From NCBI GenBank assembly GCA_028571685.1, contig CM053146.1, positions 67,179,431 through 67,243,430 of the forward strand: DNA of 64,000 bases, in the 5' to 3' direction. Shown piece by piece: positions 11,473 to 23,575 of this stretch. The notes beneath the pieces are model-generated. The model ran no database searches and was not told the origin of the DNA. It saw only the letters and a list, made by a program, of their open reading frames with translations. The number at the start of each line of letters is the position of its first letter. Position 1 is the stretch's first letter. Position numbers and translations under genes: made by a program. This DNA is from Heterohyrax brucei. Lineage: Eukaryota; Chordata; Mammalia; Hyracoidea; Procaviidae.

Positions 11473-11608
11473 AACGTATTATAGCTGAAAGACCTGGGAG
11501 TTTTAGGATCAAAAGGACCTGAGTTCAAATCTAACTCTGATGGTATGGCCTTGGATAAGTTACCAAATATCTAGTTTCTTCTAGCTACGAAGTGGGTGAA
11601 ATGCTAGA
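11473..11608 (+). repeat. MIR SINE fragment
   Basis: GACCTGGGAGTTTTAGGATC, GGACCTGAGTTCAAATC and TTGGATAAGTTACC match the MIR 5' half and core. Confidence 0.65.
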
Positions 11609-12041
11609 TGTGTTAGTACTTGAATTTTTAAGCAGTGACTATATTTTCTTTTGAAAGAAGGAATAATTTTTCCCAGTGTAGATGACAGTAAAAGCATGGG
11701 CTGGAGCTTTTAAAAATTTAGTTTAGAATCTGTTGTAGTATTACTTATGCCTATTACTTGAATGAGTCAGAACTGGCAATTTGCTTTGCTTCTGTTTCTT
11801 GAGTAGGTAAGATAACTGAGAAGGGCTATCTTAATTGATAATTTTCCTAAAATATACAAATTTAGTAACTCCAGATCTCTGTTGATACAACCTTTGATAG
11901 TAATAAAAACAGAATCAAAAGCCTAGTTAATTTTGTTTTATCCAACTTCCTTTTCAAGTAACTTGTGATATATGTGTACAGTATGACATGTGTGTGTATA
12001 CCCTCACACAAACATATATGTATATTAACACACGTATTTGA
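11609..12041. other. Intronic, nothing recognised
   Basis: Includes a short TG/TA-rich patch at about 11960-12020. No coding signal. Confidence 0.45.
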
Positions 12042-12204
12042 TGTATAATACCTGTTGCCATTGAGTTGATTCTGACTCATAATGACCTTATAGGACAGAG
12101 CAGAACTGCCTATGGGGTTTCCAGAGATCACTTGGTAGATTTAAACTGATGAACTTTTTTTGTTTCGCAGCCAAGATCTTAACTACTATGCCATCAAGGT
12201 TCCG
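12042..12204 (-). repeat. AfroSINE
   Basis: Antisense copy: TTGAGTTGATTCTGACTCAT, GGACAGAGCAGAACTG, AACTACTATGCCATCAAGG. Confidence 0.9.
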
Positions 12205-12439
12205 TTTAATGTGTACAGCTACTGTAATGTATGTTACTCCTGAAAGAAAATGAATTTTTTCTATTTTTATGTTTTAATTTTCTTTGATCATTGATAAATT
12301 TACTTTTATCAGAACATCTGAGTATGAGAATATTTTCCCATTAGACTAACACAGGCTGGGCCATTTCGTTTTTTTGTGAAGCAAAGTAGAAGGAAGGTCA
12401 ATCGGGGAGACTTTCTCTGTCGAGGGAAAGTACAAGCCC

Positions 12440-12930
12440 TGTCTTAGTCATCTGGCTCTGTTCTAACAGAAAGACTACGAGTGGATGGCTTTAAAAAGAC
12501 AATTTTTATTTTGTCATAGTCCAGTAGTCTGGAAGTCCAAATTTAGGTTGTCAACTCCTGAGAAGACTTTCTTTGCTGGATCTGGAGAAAGGTCTTTGTC
12601 ATCAATCTTTCTCTGGGTTGGAAGCTTCTGAGGAACAGGGATCCCCATTCTTTCATGTTCGGCTTCCAGCACTGCTTCTTGGTGATACCAGGTCCCCAAA
12701 TCTCTCTGCTAACTTCTTTCTTTTATGTCTCAAGGGACTGCCTCAAGGCACAAACCAGTCTTACTTAAGCACTGAGCCCTGCCTCACCAACAGAACTGCC
12801 CACCCATCCACTCTCGTTAACATCATAAAGACAGGATTTACAACACAGAGGATATCACACAATACCAGGAATCGTGGCCTAGCTAAATTGCTACAGTGAT
12901 ATTTTGGGGAACACAACTGAATCCATGACA
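12440..12930 (-). mobile_element. MaLR (MLT1-like) solo LTR
   Basis: Starts TGTCTTAGTCATCTGG and ends AACTGAATCCATGACA. This is the reverse complement of a MaLR-type long terminal repeat, whose sense start is TGTCATGGATT.... Copies at 15300, 17487 and 63326 align along their length. No internal retroviral sequence adjoins it. The open frames inside (12514-12899) are chance. Confidence 0.75.
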
Positions 12931-13244
12931 ATCTCCTACCAGTGACCTGGCTTACAGACAGAGGTTGGCAGGTTCTATAAGTGCAATCTCTAATCTTCAT
13001 ATGCAGGAACTGTAAGACTACATAAGTTTGTGTTTAGATTATACTTTTTCAATAAATAGTCATCTGCTTTCACACTTCAGATAATCTGGTATGCCAGGAA
13101 CTCTACTATTATTTCATAGTCCTTAGACCAGGGCCTGGATATCTTCACTGAGTATGGAAAGGATATTCCTATTAGGATTTGTCCCTGGGACTAAACTGGA
13201 GCCTAACTTGGGACCCTTCAAAGGCATCCCAGGGGTCTTATTTT
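12931..13244. other. Intronic, nothing recognised
   Basis: Spacer between an LTR and an L2 fragment. No gene seen. Confidence 0.4.
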
Positions 13245-13728
13245 AACATTCAAAATACTTACTATGGCCCCCAAGGCTCAGTACAATCTGGGACTTGCCT
13301 GTTTCACAATTTCGTCTCCAATCTCTTCCCTCACCCACTCTATTCCAGCCACATTGACCTTCCTTCCATGCAGTGTACTCTGTGCCTAAGGGCTTTTGCA
13401 CCTGATGCTTTATCTTTCTAGTCCACTAAACCCGCCATTCTCACAGTATGTCTTACTAAATTTTCTCAATCTAAGCCTCCTTTTCTTCGAGCTTTCCTTG
13501 AGGTCCTAGACTCAAGATGTGGTTCCCCTTTTATCTATCCTTGTAGCAGTCTGTACTTCTTGGCAATCAGTCCATTTCACAGACGTAATTGTGCAATTGT
13601 TTCTTAGTATTTCTCTCTTGTACTTAAAGAAGACCCCTGGGATCGTGTCTGTCATATTCGAAACTACACCTAGCATGTTGTCGTACACACAGCAGATGTT
13701 GATTGACCTTTCAATGAGTTAATTAAGC
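13245..13728 (+). repeat. LINE-2 3' region
   Basis: ATTCCAGCCACATTGACCTT, GGGCTTTTGCACCTGATGCT and GGGATCGTGTCTGTCAT follow the L2 3' consensus in order. The apparent open frames here are remnants or chance. Confidence 0.72.
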
Positions 13729-14320
13729 ACTGTGCACAATGCCTTGGTGACTTAAGTTTTCCATAGATCACCTCTATGTTGCCAAACATAGAACAAATAT
13801 ACTGTAACCTGAGTTCCCTTGAAAGTGCAACCCAAGAGTGAAGCTTGTTTGAAGGTTAATTGATCTTTAGGAGCAAGAATGAAGCACAGGGAGAGAGATG
13901 TAGAAAACAAAACCAATAGTAAATTATGTAAAACCTGTGAAAGCCAGGACCTGTGTAAGGCAGAAACCTGTCGGAGAAAGAAAGCTCAAATATTTTCCAC
14001 TAATAGAGAGCAATAGAAAAGTGGAAAGCTGAACCCTGTCAAAGGTCGGTAACTTGTGAGACTAGGAAAAACAAGGCCTACTGTCGTGAGCACCCAGAAA
14101 ATGTCAATGGTCACAAGAAGAAAATAAATAACTGACAAAGTTTGGGGTCAGTAATAAGATTTACTTAATCAAACTACACGTTTACAATTGCAGGGGGACA
14201 TAAAGCATCAGAACACAAAGCACTCTTATTTACATAACTTGAAAACTCTTCTCTACATTCACATTAGTTGGGGATTCTCATTTACATTAGTTAAGACCCC
14301 CCACATTTCACCTACTCAAA
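13729..14320. other. Intronic, possible unclassified old repeat
   Basis: Purine-rich stretch. The phrase ACCTGTGTAAGGC at about 13949 recurs as ACCTGTGTAAGGC at about 14408, so part may belong to a dispersed repeat interrupted by the SINE fragment at 14322. Confidence 0.35.
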
Positions 14321-14321
14321 C

Positions 14322-14402
14322 CAAAAAAATCAAACCGAGTGCTCTTTAGTCGATTCTGACTCATAGCGACCCTATAGGACCGAACAGAACTGCTCTGTAG
14401 AG
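14322..14402 (-). repeat. AfroSINE tail fragment
   Basis: TCGATTCTGACTCATAGCGA and CCTATAGGACCGAACAGAAC; the head half is missing. Confidence 0.85.
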
Positions 14403-14995
14403 GTGGCACCTGTGTAAGGCTGACTAAAGCCTATTCAGAACTGGTCACTGCAGTACAGGCAGAAATAAGAAGAGGAACTGATGGGTCTGAAATGTTCTAT
14501 GACTGTCTGACAACCAAAAACTCATTATGGGTTTAATATCCATAAGGATTTGCTCTTATAAAATGATTTGGAACAATATTTTTTAAGATCTCACTTTTGT
14601 AATATTTATTCTACATAAAAAAATGAAGTAGTTTTTGTAAATTGAAGTGAAAAATAATTGTAAGTTTAACTAGATGCTGGCTCTAACATTGTTTTAATGA
14701 TGTCTTTGAATAGAACCGTGGAAAATACTTTTAAGATGCAAAAGAAATGATAATTATTACTACTTTAGTATTGTTGTCAGAATCTATATAAGGTGGATGT
14801 TCTGAGCTAACAACCAAAAAGGAACTTTTGCAGGTTTTCTGGTCATAGACACAGTAGTAGATCTTGAATTATAGTAAAAATGACATTGGGACATAACCTG
14901 TTTTAAAAGCTGCTAGTTCTGTGAATAACTGACTCTTTTGCCATGAAACTGGAAAAACTGGATGGTGCCTATCTATTTACTGTTACTGAATATTT
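14403..14995. other. Intronic, nothing recognised
   Basis: No coding signal or nameable repeat. Confidence 0.4.
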
Positions 14996-15299
14996 TGATC
15001 AAAGTCTACAGAATAATCTTGATCAAAATAAGAAAATGTAGAATAGAATTTCAAAGTATGGAATCTAAACTTTCTGGAGCCATAGAGCCTGGATGAACCT
15101 CTGAAACTATTATCCCCAAATAATCTTTAAACCTTAAACCAAAAAATTACCCTGAAGTTTTCTTAAAACCAAACAACAATTTAACTTAACAAGTCAAAAA
15201 ATGTCTACCTTGCGCATTATTCTCTTTTAAGTTCTATCTATATGAGAAAAAATCAACAGCAGCTACTTGAAAGACTAGAAAGGAACCTTAGGGTGTAGA
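14996..15299 (+). repeat. L1 3'-UTR fragment (left part)
   Basis: Aligns with 44835-45090: shared phrases are GAAAATGTAGAA(T/C)AGAATTTC, TTAAAACCAAACAA and TTAAG(T/A)(T/A)CTATCTATATG. The copy resumes after the LTR at 15831. Confidence 0.65.
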
Positions 15300-15830
15300 G
15301 TCTTAGTCATCAGGTGCTGCTCTAACAGAAACACCAAGAGTCAGTGGCTTTCATAAAGAAAAGTTGACGGTTTTTATACAGTCCAATAGGCCATAAGTCT
15401 GATTTCCAGGTGTCCTCTCCAGAGGAAGGCTTTTCTTCTTTGTTCTCTGAAGGAAGGTGCTTGGGTTGCATCACTGTTTGGCCAGGGATCATCTTGGCAC
15501 AGGAACCTCAGGTCTGATGGACATGCTCTGCTCCTGGTGCTGCTTTCTTGATGGTATGAGGTTCCTAATTCTCTGCTTGCTTCCCTCTGCTTTTTTCTCT
15601 GGTAGAATAAAATGTGGTAAAAGCCACACTCCAGGGAAACTCTCTTAGTAAGGATGTTGCAGTTCCACCCTAATCCTCAGTTAACATAATCCTGTCTATT
15701 AAATGTAGGCAAAGATTAGGATTTACAACAGAAAAATCACAAAATGGAGGGCAATCGCACAATATTGGGGATTGTGGCCATGTCAAAACACTACGCAAGT
15801 TTTTTAGGAGACACAATTCAATTCATGACA
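15300..15830 (-). mobile_element. MaLR (MLT1-like) solo LTR nested in an L1 3' UTR
   Basis: From GTCTTAGTCATCAGG to TTCAATTCATGACA, antisense LTR. It divides an L1 3'-UTR copy whose uninterrupted counterpart is at 44835-45240. Confidence 0.78.
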
Positions 15831-15990
15831 GGCAGTGGGTTTATGTCAAAGGGGGAGAAACAACTCAGAAAAAGAGGATGAAAATGGTTGTATAACTCAA
15901 AGAATATAATCAATGTCACTAAATTGTATGTGACATGTAATATAGAAACTTAAATTGGTGAATGTTTTTGCTGTGTCCATTTTTAACACC
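15831..15990 (+). repeat. L1 3'-UTR fragment (right part)
   Basis: AACAACTCAGAAAAAGAGGA and TCACTAAATTGTATGT align with 45119-45240. Confidence 0.65.
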
Positions 15991-16990
15991 ACCAACAAAA
16001 TATAAATTATTACTTAAAAAGCTGCTAGAGACAGATACTGCAAAAGATGATCATTTTTTTTTAATTTTATTTGCTTATAATTTGCCTTTTACTGTTGAAA
16101 ATAAGCCAAATGTGCTAAGTGTATAATTCTATACTAGCAGAACATGAGAAGTACTGGAATGGTTTTCCCATAATTACCAATGTTTTGTTTTTTTTTTTAA
16201 GAAAACAAAAGACAAAACTAGATGTAAGAGAAACTTTGAAATAATTTGTGCATACTGATACAAGAAAGTAAAATCAGAACTGTCATAAAGAAAACTCATT
16301 ATTAAAGCACACTTAATTGTTGTCAAAATAATCCATACACATCCTGAAAAAATATTTTATACAAAGAGTATAGTTAAAAGCATCAGTTCCCTGGAAGGCA
16401 AACATTTTTAGCAAATATTTTATTTAGTTATAGCAATGGTAAATAATACACTTATATTACTATTTCTTGCTTTAATATTGTTAAGTGTGATTGATTTACT
16501 TTTTTCTTTAAAAAGTATGAATTTAGCCCATTTTCTACTTCCTTAACTGATCTTCCTTCTCATCCTACTCTTCTTTTCCAGTATAGTCATATCAAATCCT
16601 AAATTCTATCATTGCTCTAACCTCTGTAACCATAAATAAATAAATAACCACAAACAACACATATAAACCTCCCTTTGTTATTCTTTCAGCCATAAATGTT
16701 TCTCTTTACTCCTTACTTCGAAGGAGTCATTTAATAAGCATCTCTAACTCTCTTTTCTTCCTCCTGCCTCCTCATCACTCTATCTGTTATATAATTGTAT
16801 GTATTTTATAATCTGTAGCCATTGATAGTGTTAAAATTTTGCTCATAGGTAGATTCTAAAACCTAAAAGTCATTTTAAAAACTTTAACCTGATTATATCT
16901 ATATTAAATATTATTGTTCACTCTAGAGTCAAGTAGAATGCAATGATTAAATTTGTTTCTCGGTGGTACTAATATCATGACCTCTATGCT
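15991..16990. other. Intronic, long stretch without a recognised feature
   Basis: AT-rich with T-runs at 16055 and 16188 and short (TAAA)n at about 16635. No exon or repeat assigned. Confidence 0.45.
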
Positions 16991-16995
16991 ATTCG

Positions 16996-19900
16996 GTCCC
17001 CACTTATCTGTCAGTTTGTCACACTGTGGGACATTGTGTGTTACTGTCATACTGTAAGCTATGCCACCAATATTCAGATACCAGCAGGGTCACCAATGGT
17101 GAACAGGTTTCAGCTGAGCTTCCAGACTAAGACAGACTAGGAAGAAATGGTGGTCTACTTCTGAAAAGAACTAGCCAGTGAAAACCTTATGAATAGCAGC
17201 AGAACATTGTCTAACATAGTGTTGGAAGATGAGCCTCCCAGGTTAGAAGGCCCTCAGAAGACGACTGGGGAAGAGCTGTATCCTCAAAGTAGAGTCAACC
17301 TTAATGATGTGGATGGAGTCAAGCTTTGGGGACCTTCATTTGCTGATGGGGTATTTCCTCAAATGAGAAGAAACAGCTGAAAGCTAACATTAGTAATGTA
17401 AAAGTGTATTGTATTGAAGCATGAATCTAGGAAACTTGGAAATTGTCCAAAAAAAAAAGGGAATACATAAACACTGATATCCTAGGTGTTTCAGACAGCT
17501 AGGCTGCTCTAACAGAAATACCAGAGTGGACGGCTTCAACAAAGGAAAGTGTATTCTCACACAGTCCAGTAGGTTGCAAGTCCATATTCAGGGTGTCCGC
17601 TCCAGGGGAAGGCTGTTCCCTTTGTCAGCTCTGGAGGAAAGTCCTATATTGCATCAGTCTTTGTTCAGGGGATGTCTTGGCCCTGGAACCTCAGGTCTGA
17701 AAGATGCACTCTTCTCCCAATGCTGCTTGCTTGATGGTGTGAGGTTCCCAATTCTTGGCTTGCTTCTCCTTCCTTTTATTTCTTGTAGGATGAAAGGATT
17801 AGAGTGGGGCAAGCCATATTCCAGGGAAATTCCCTTTACAGTGGAACAGGAAGGTAATCCTATGAAGAGATTTACAGTCCTGCTCTAATTCTTTAACAGA
17901 CAGCACAGGAAAATCGTAAAATGGAGTACAATCACAAAATATTGGGAGTCATGGCCCAGCCACATGGCTACACATGTTTTTTGGGGGGACACAATTCAAT
18001 CCATGATGGTAGATATTAGTGAAATGAAATGGACTGATATTGGTCCTTTTGAATCGAACAGTCATAATAGTCTACCAAATGGAGAAGCACAACTTGAAGA
18101 ACAACAGTGTTGCATTCATCATCAAGAAGAACATTTCAAAGTCTATCCAAAAGTATAATGCTGTCAGTCATGGGATAATATCCATATGCCTACAAGGAAG
18201 TCCAGTTAGTATGACTATTACTGAAGTTTACACACCAACCACTAAGGCCGAAGATGAAAAACTTGAAGATTTTTACCATCTTCTGCAGTTCAAAACTGAA
18301 TGAACACTAGTGATTGGAAAGCAAAATCTGAAAATGAAGAAGCATCAGTAATTGGAAAATGTGGCCTTGGTGATAGAAACAATGATGCTGAAGATCACGT
18401 GACAGCATTTTGCAAAAGGAATGATGTCTTCATTGCAAATACCTTTTTTTCACCAACATAAACAGCAACTATACACATGGACCTAACTAGATGGTATACA
18501 CAGGAATCAAATAGACTACATGTGTAGAGAGAGACAATGCCAAGCCAATGGAAAAGCTAAATATCATCAGTTAAAATAAGGCCAGGGTCCCATTGCTGCA
18601 CAGAACATCAATTGCTCATATGCAAGTTCAAACTGAAACTAAAAAAAATTTAAAAGGTCCGTGAGAACCAAAGTATGACCTTGAGTATATCCCACCTAAG
18701 TTTAGAGACCATCTCAAGAATAGATTTAATGTTTTGAACACTGATGACCAAAGATCAGACAATTTATTGAATGGGCTCAAAGACATCATCTGTGATGAAA
18801 GTAATAGGCCATTAAAAAGACAGGAAAGAAATAAAAGACCAAATTGGATGTCAGAAGAGACTCTGAAACTTGCTCTTGAATGTCAGGTATCTAAAGCAAA
18901 AGAAAGAAATGATGAAGTAGAAGGACTGAACAGAAGATTTCAAAGGGTGGCTTAAAAAGACAAAGTGTTATAATGACATGTGCAAAGAACCACAGCTATA
19001 AAATCAAAAGGAAAGAACATGTTTTGCATTTCTCAAGATGAAAGAACTGAAGAAAAAATTTAAGCCTTGAAATGCAATAGTGGAGGATTCCATGGGGAAA
19101 CTATTAAATGATGCAAGAAGTGTCAAAAGAAAATGGAAGAAATACACAGAGTCATTATACCCAAAAGAATTGGTCAGTGTACAACCATTTCAAAAGGTAT
19201 CATATGATCAGGAACTGAAGTTACTGAAGGAAGAAGTCAAAATGGCACTGAAGACACTGGTGGAAAACAAGGCTCCAGCAATTAATTGAATATCCATTGA
19301 GATAATTCAAGATGCAGGTAAACTGATGGGACTGCTCAATTGTCTAAGCCAAGAAATGCAGAGGACAGCTACCTGGCCAACTGACTGGAAGAGATCCATA
19401 TTTATGCCAATTCCCAAGAAAGGTGATCCAACTAATACAGAAATTATTGAACAATGTCATTAACATCACACACAACTAAACTTTGCTAAAGATCATTCAA
19501 AAATGGCTGCAGTTGTATAATGATAGGCAACTGCCAGAAATCCAAACCAGATTCAGAAGAGGACATGGAACCAGGGATATCATTGCTGATTTCAGATACT
19601 GGTTGAAAGCAGAGAATACTAGGAAGATGTTTACCTAAATATTATTGACTATGTAAAGGCATTAGACTGTATGGATCATAAATTATGGAAAACATTGGAG
19701 AGGATGAAAGTTCCTGAATAATTGTGCTCATGAGGAATCTGTACATGGATCAAGAGGCAGTCATTTGAACACAATAAGGGGACACAGAAGGGTTTAAGGT
19801 CAGAAAGGGTGTGCATCAGGACTGTATCCTTTCACCACACCTATTCAATGTGTGTGCTGAGTGAATATGAGAAGCTGAACAAAAGAAGAATGGGGCATCA

Positions 19901-20710
19901 GGATTGGAGGAGGACTCATTAACAGCCTATGTTATGCAGATAATACAATCTTCCTTGCTAAAAGTGAACTTGAAACACTTACTAATGAAGATCAAAACTA
20001 CAACTTTCAATATGGATTACACCTCAGCACCAAGAAAACAAAAATCCTCACAACTGGACTAGGAGGCACTATCATGATAAACTGAGAAAAGTTTGAGGTT
20101 TCTGAGGATCTCATTTTACTTGGTTCTATAATGAACACCCATGGGAGCAGTGGTCAGAATATCAAAAGACATTGCATCGGGCAAATCTGTTGCAAAAGGC
20201 CTCTTTAAAGTGTTGAAAAGTGCAAATATCACTGTGAAGACTGAGGTGCACCTGATCCATACCATGGTATTTTCAGCTGCTTCAAGTGCATGTGAAAGCT
20301 GACCAGTGTGTAAGGAAGATGGAAGAAGAATTGATGTCTTTGAATTGTAGTATTGGAGAAGAATATTGACTATATTGTGTACTGCCAAAAGAATGAACAG
20401 AACTATCTTGGAAGAAGTTTCAATCAGAGTGTTCCTTAGAAGCTGGGATGATAAGACTGTGTCTTCCATACTTTGGACATATTGTCAGGAGGGATCCCTG
20501 GAGAAAGACATTATGCTTGATAAAGTAGAGGATCATCAAAAAAGAGGAAGACCCTCAAGGAGACAGACTGACACAGTGGCTGCAATTATGAGTTTAAACA
20601 TAATAATCATTATGGGCACAGTGCAGAACCAGGCAATGTTCCTTTCTGTTCTATGTAGGGTAACTATGAGTCAGAACCAACTCAATGGGCACATAACCAC
20701 CACAACAACA
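16996..20710 (+). mobile_element. RTE/BovB-type LINE, nearly full length, split by an LTR
   Basis: The 5' region (CAGATACCAGCAGGGTCACC, CAGTGAAAACCTTATGAATA) starts near 16996. The endonuclease region follows the LTR at 17487-18007 and includes 18040-18303. The reverse transcriptase region covers about 19080-20100. The 3' tail ends ACCACCACAACAACA at 20710. About 3.2 kb remains without the LTR, the usual length for this family. The element is dead: frames are broken many times, and the catalytic YADD box reads YADN at 19933-19944. Peptides that mark it include DIICDESNRPLKRQERNKRP (18781-18840). Confidence 0.92.
17487..18007 (-). mobile_element. MaLR (MLT1-like) solo LTR inside the RTE element
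   Basis: Begins TGTTTCAGACAGCTAGG and ends ACAATTCAATCCATGAT. RTE sequence is continuous on both sides (…GATATCCTAGG | …ATTAGTGAAATGAAATGGAC), so this LTR landed in an already inserted RTE copy. Confidence 0.8.
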
Positions 20711-20809
20711 TGTTATTCGAAAACTGATGTTCTGAGGATAGACTTCTGAACTGGTGGTATGAGGAACTCTTAGATATTCTTCCTGGTAGAACAACCATAC
20801 TGGTGAAAA

Positions 20810-21738
20810 TTATTTTTAAAGAGGAATAATTAACACAAAATAATAAATGCTGAAGAGGTTTATGGAGAGACTGGAACTCTTCTATGCTGCTGGTAGTAAT
20901 GTAAAATGGCACAACCACCTTGCAAATGATTTGGTACTTTCGTAAAAAGAAATACCACATGACTCCGCAATCCCACTTCTTGAAATACATTTTGGAGAAA
21001 TAAAGGCTGCACATGTATAGATACATGCACACCAATGTTTATTGCAGCACTGTCCACAATAGCAAAAAGATGGAATCGAACTAGTGCCCATTAACAGATG
21101 AATGGACAAACTATGGTGTATTCACGTAATGTAACACTGTGCAATGATAAAGAACAATGATGATATTAGGAAACATAACATGGGGTCATTTGGAAGACAT
21201 GCTGAGTTAAATTAGATAGTTGCAAAAGGACAAATATTGTATGAAACCACTATTACAAGCACTCAAGAAAAGGTTTAAATACAGAAGAAAGTAGTCTTTG
21301 ATGGCTACAAGAGTGGAGAGGGAGAAAGAGGCATATTCATTGATTGGATACTAGATAAGAGTTGGATTAGGTAAAGGGGGTGACAGCACACAGTATAAGA
21401 GAAGTTAGCACAGCTAGAGTACACCAAAAGCCAAGAGGTTTCTGTAAATACTATCCAACACTCTGAAGGACAGCGTGCAGGGCAGCGGTCTGGGGCCCAT
21501 GGTTTCAGGGAATATCTAGGTCAAGTGGCATATAAGAAAATGTTTGGCATCCTGCATTGGTGAGTGACATTTGGGGTCTTAAAAAGCCAGCAAGTGGCTG
21601 TTTAAGCAGCATCAATTTATCCCAAACCACCTGGAGTAGAGGAGAAAGAAGGACATCAAAGACACTAGGAAAATATGAGCCCAGGAAACAGAAGAGGCCT
21701 GATGATCTGGAGACTAGTTCAGCCAGCTAACTCAGTTG
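20810..21738 (+). mobile_element. LINE-1 3' part (end of ORF2 and 3' UTR)
   Basis: ATGTAAAATGGCACAACCAC, CAATGTTTATTGCAGCACTG, TCCACAATAGCAAAAAGATGG and ACAAACTATGGTGTATTCAC are the classic ORF2 C-terminal region, followed by a 3' UTR with GGGGTCTTAAAAAGCC. Frames are broken. Three overlapping minus-strand open frames here are shadows. Confidence 0.85.
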
Positions 21739-21739
21739 C

Positions 21740-21858
21740 TGCCTATCCACCTTCATTAACATCACAGAGACATGGTTTACAGCCTGCACAAAATTGGGAT
21801 TCATGGCCCAGCCAAATTGCTACACAGTTTCGGGGGAACACAATGAAATCCATGATAG
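21740..21858 (-). repeat. MaLR LTR fragment
   Basis: ATTCATGGCCCAGCCAAATTGC and GGAACACAATGAAATCCATGA match the last 110 bases of the antisense LTRs at 12440 and 17487. Confidence 0.65.
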
Positions 21859-22577
21859 GCTCCTTTCTTTTACCCAATTCCCACTTAAAGGGCAGAAGCT
21901 CTACCTCAGGCACATAATGCTGAGAATACTTGAGCTCTGATTGTCAAGAAGATTGGAGGCTGCCACTGTTGCCCAGCTCCTCACTTACAAAGCAAGGATG
22001 TATCTCAGAGAGAAGCACACTACTTTTCCTGCCCACGGCTCTAAAGCTGTGCCTCAGAGGTTTTGTCCGTGGGGAACTCTGAAACTCTCTCTGAAGAATC
22101 TGACTTTATTTTAAACGTACTATACATACGCTCTTAAATAATGGAGGTTTTTGTGGCAATCAGAAGGAGGCTGATAGCTTCACAGTGGAAACAAACTGCA
22201 CCATGGTCAACTAGTAAAGAGAGAGAGTTGAAAGAGCCCTCCTGGGGCAAGAAGAAACCTCAAAGACTGACCTCAAAATCTATCCCTTCAAAGGATCCCA
22301 AACTTAACTGGATCAGAGTACAGAGCAGTTTATGTCCCAGAGCCTTACCAAACACAATGGAGAAATCAGCCAACAATGAATGCAGCCCAACAGCTGGGTA
22401 TGATACCAACACAGGCAGACAGCATAATAGAAATATCAGGAAAGGAGACAGTCCAAGGAAAGACCTGCTAAAATCACTGTTGTTCCAGGATGATTCTGCA
22501 CGTGCCCAAAGCTGTGCCCTCTGAGGAGTATCATAACAGTCTTTATGTTATATGGAAAATATGTTTCGCTATACTAA
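21859..22577 (+). other. Unrecognised stretch with a 127-codon open frame
   Basis: An open frame runs 22141-22524 (MEVFVAIRRRLIAS... to DDSARAQSCAL). I do not recognise it. It is basic, polar and without membrane segments or splice context. It sits between an LTR fragment and L1 ORF1-like sequence, so it is most likely transposon-derived (for example an L1 5' region) and not a host gene. Confidence 0.35.
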
Positions 22578-22731
22578 TATGGAAACCCTGGTGGTGTGTA
22601 AGTGCTGTGACCGCTGACTGAAAGGCTGGCAGTTCCAATGCACCAGGTGGTTCTTAGAAACTCTGTGAGGCAGTTCTGTTCTGTTTTACAGAGTTGCTAT
22701 GAGTAGCAGTTGACTTGATGGCAATGTTTTT
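22578..22731 (+). repeat. AfroSINE
   Basis: Sense copy: GGAAACCCTGGTGGTGTG, TTCTTAGAAACTCTGTGAGG, GAGTTGCTATGAGTAGC. Part of the head is deleted. Confidence 0.88.
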
Positions 22732-22789
22732 TTAGATTCAGCCAAGTCACTAAACCTCTAAACAGTGCAACAACAAGCCCTGGAAGTAA

Positions 22790-23575
22790 AGGAGGTCAAG
22801 TATCCAGAGTTAACACAATATATTATAAAAAAAGTCCCATTTTCAACAAAAAATTTCTGAGATATTAGGAGACAATGAAAAAGGAAAATGTAATCCATAC
22901 AGAAAGACAAACAGCACACACTATGTATGTGAGGGCCTAGATGTCAGACTTCGCAGAAATCTCATGTTCAAAGCAGTTATTATAAATATGTTCAAAAGAC
23001 AGAAAGAGATCAGGATAAAATAAAAAGTAAAGGTTAGTTTTGTAGAGTGTGTTGTCAAATAAAGACAGCAATAAAGAGAGAAGAATTACAAAAGGACCAA
23101 ATGGAAATTTGGGATTCGAAAAGTACAATGACTGAAGTGAGCAAGTCATTCGAGAGAGTCATCAGTAGATTTGAACTTGCAGAAGACAAAGTCAGCAAAT
23201 TTAAAGATAGATCAATTGAGATTGTGTAACTCGAAGAACAGAGTAAAAAGAATGAAGAAAAACAGTCTCTGGAAACATAGGACACCACCACGCATACCAT
23301 CACATGTTTAATCAGAGTTTCAGCTGGAGAGGAGAGAAGCAAAGGGGCAGAAAAAATATGCAAAGAATTAATGGCTGAAAAAAACTCAAATTTGGTGGAA
23401 AACAGTAATCTACACATTCCAGAAGTTTAACAAATTCCATGTCAGATAAATATAAAGTGATATATGAACACAGACACATCAGAGTAAAAATGCTAATGGA
23501 GAAAATCTTGAAAGCAGAATGAGAAGAATGATTCATAATGTACAAGGGAGTTCCAAGAAGAATAACAGTATATGA
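22790..23575 (+). mobile_element. LINE-1 ORF1-like remnant
   Basis: The reading around 23062-23226 (coiled-coil style: EVSKSFERVISRFELAEDKV) and the following phrases GGGCAGAAAAAATATGC, AATAATGGCTGAAAA-like and TCTTGAAAGCAG follow mammalian L1 (or HAL1) ORF1. The frame is broken by stops, for example just after 23226. Confidence 0.65.

Noticed and set aside
12514..12899. Open frames on both strands near 12.5-12.9 kb, and similar ones at 17526-17888 and 63372-63644
   Set aside because: They fall inside MaLR-like LTRs; the similarity between them comes from the repeat, not from a gene family.
18040..19289. Protein-like open frames (NRPLKRQERNK and similar)
   Set aside because: They are fragments of a dead RTE/BovB reverse transcriptase element, not host genes.
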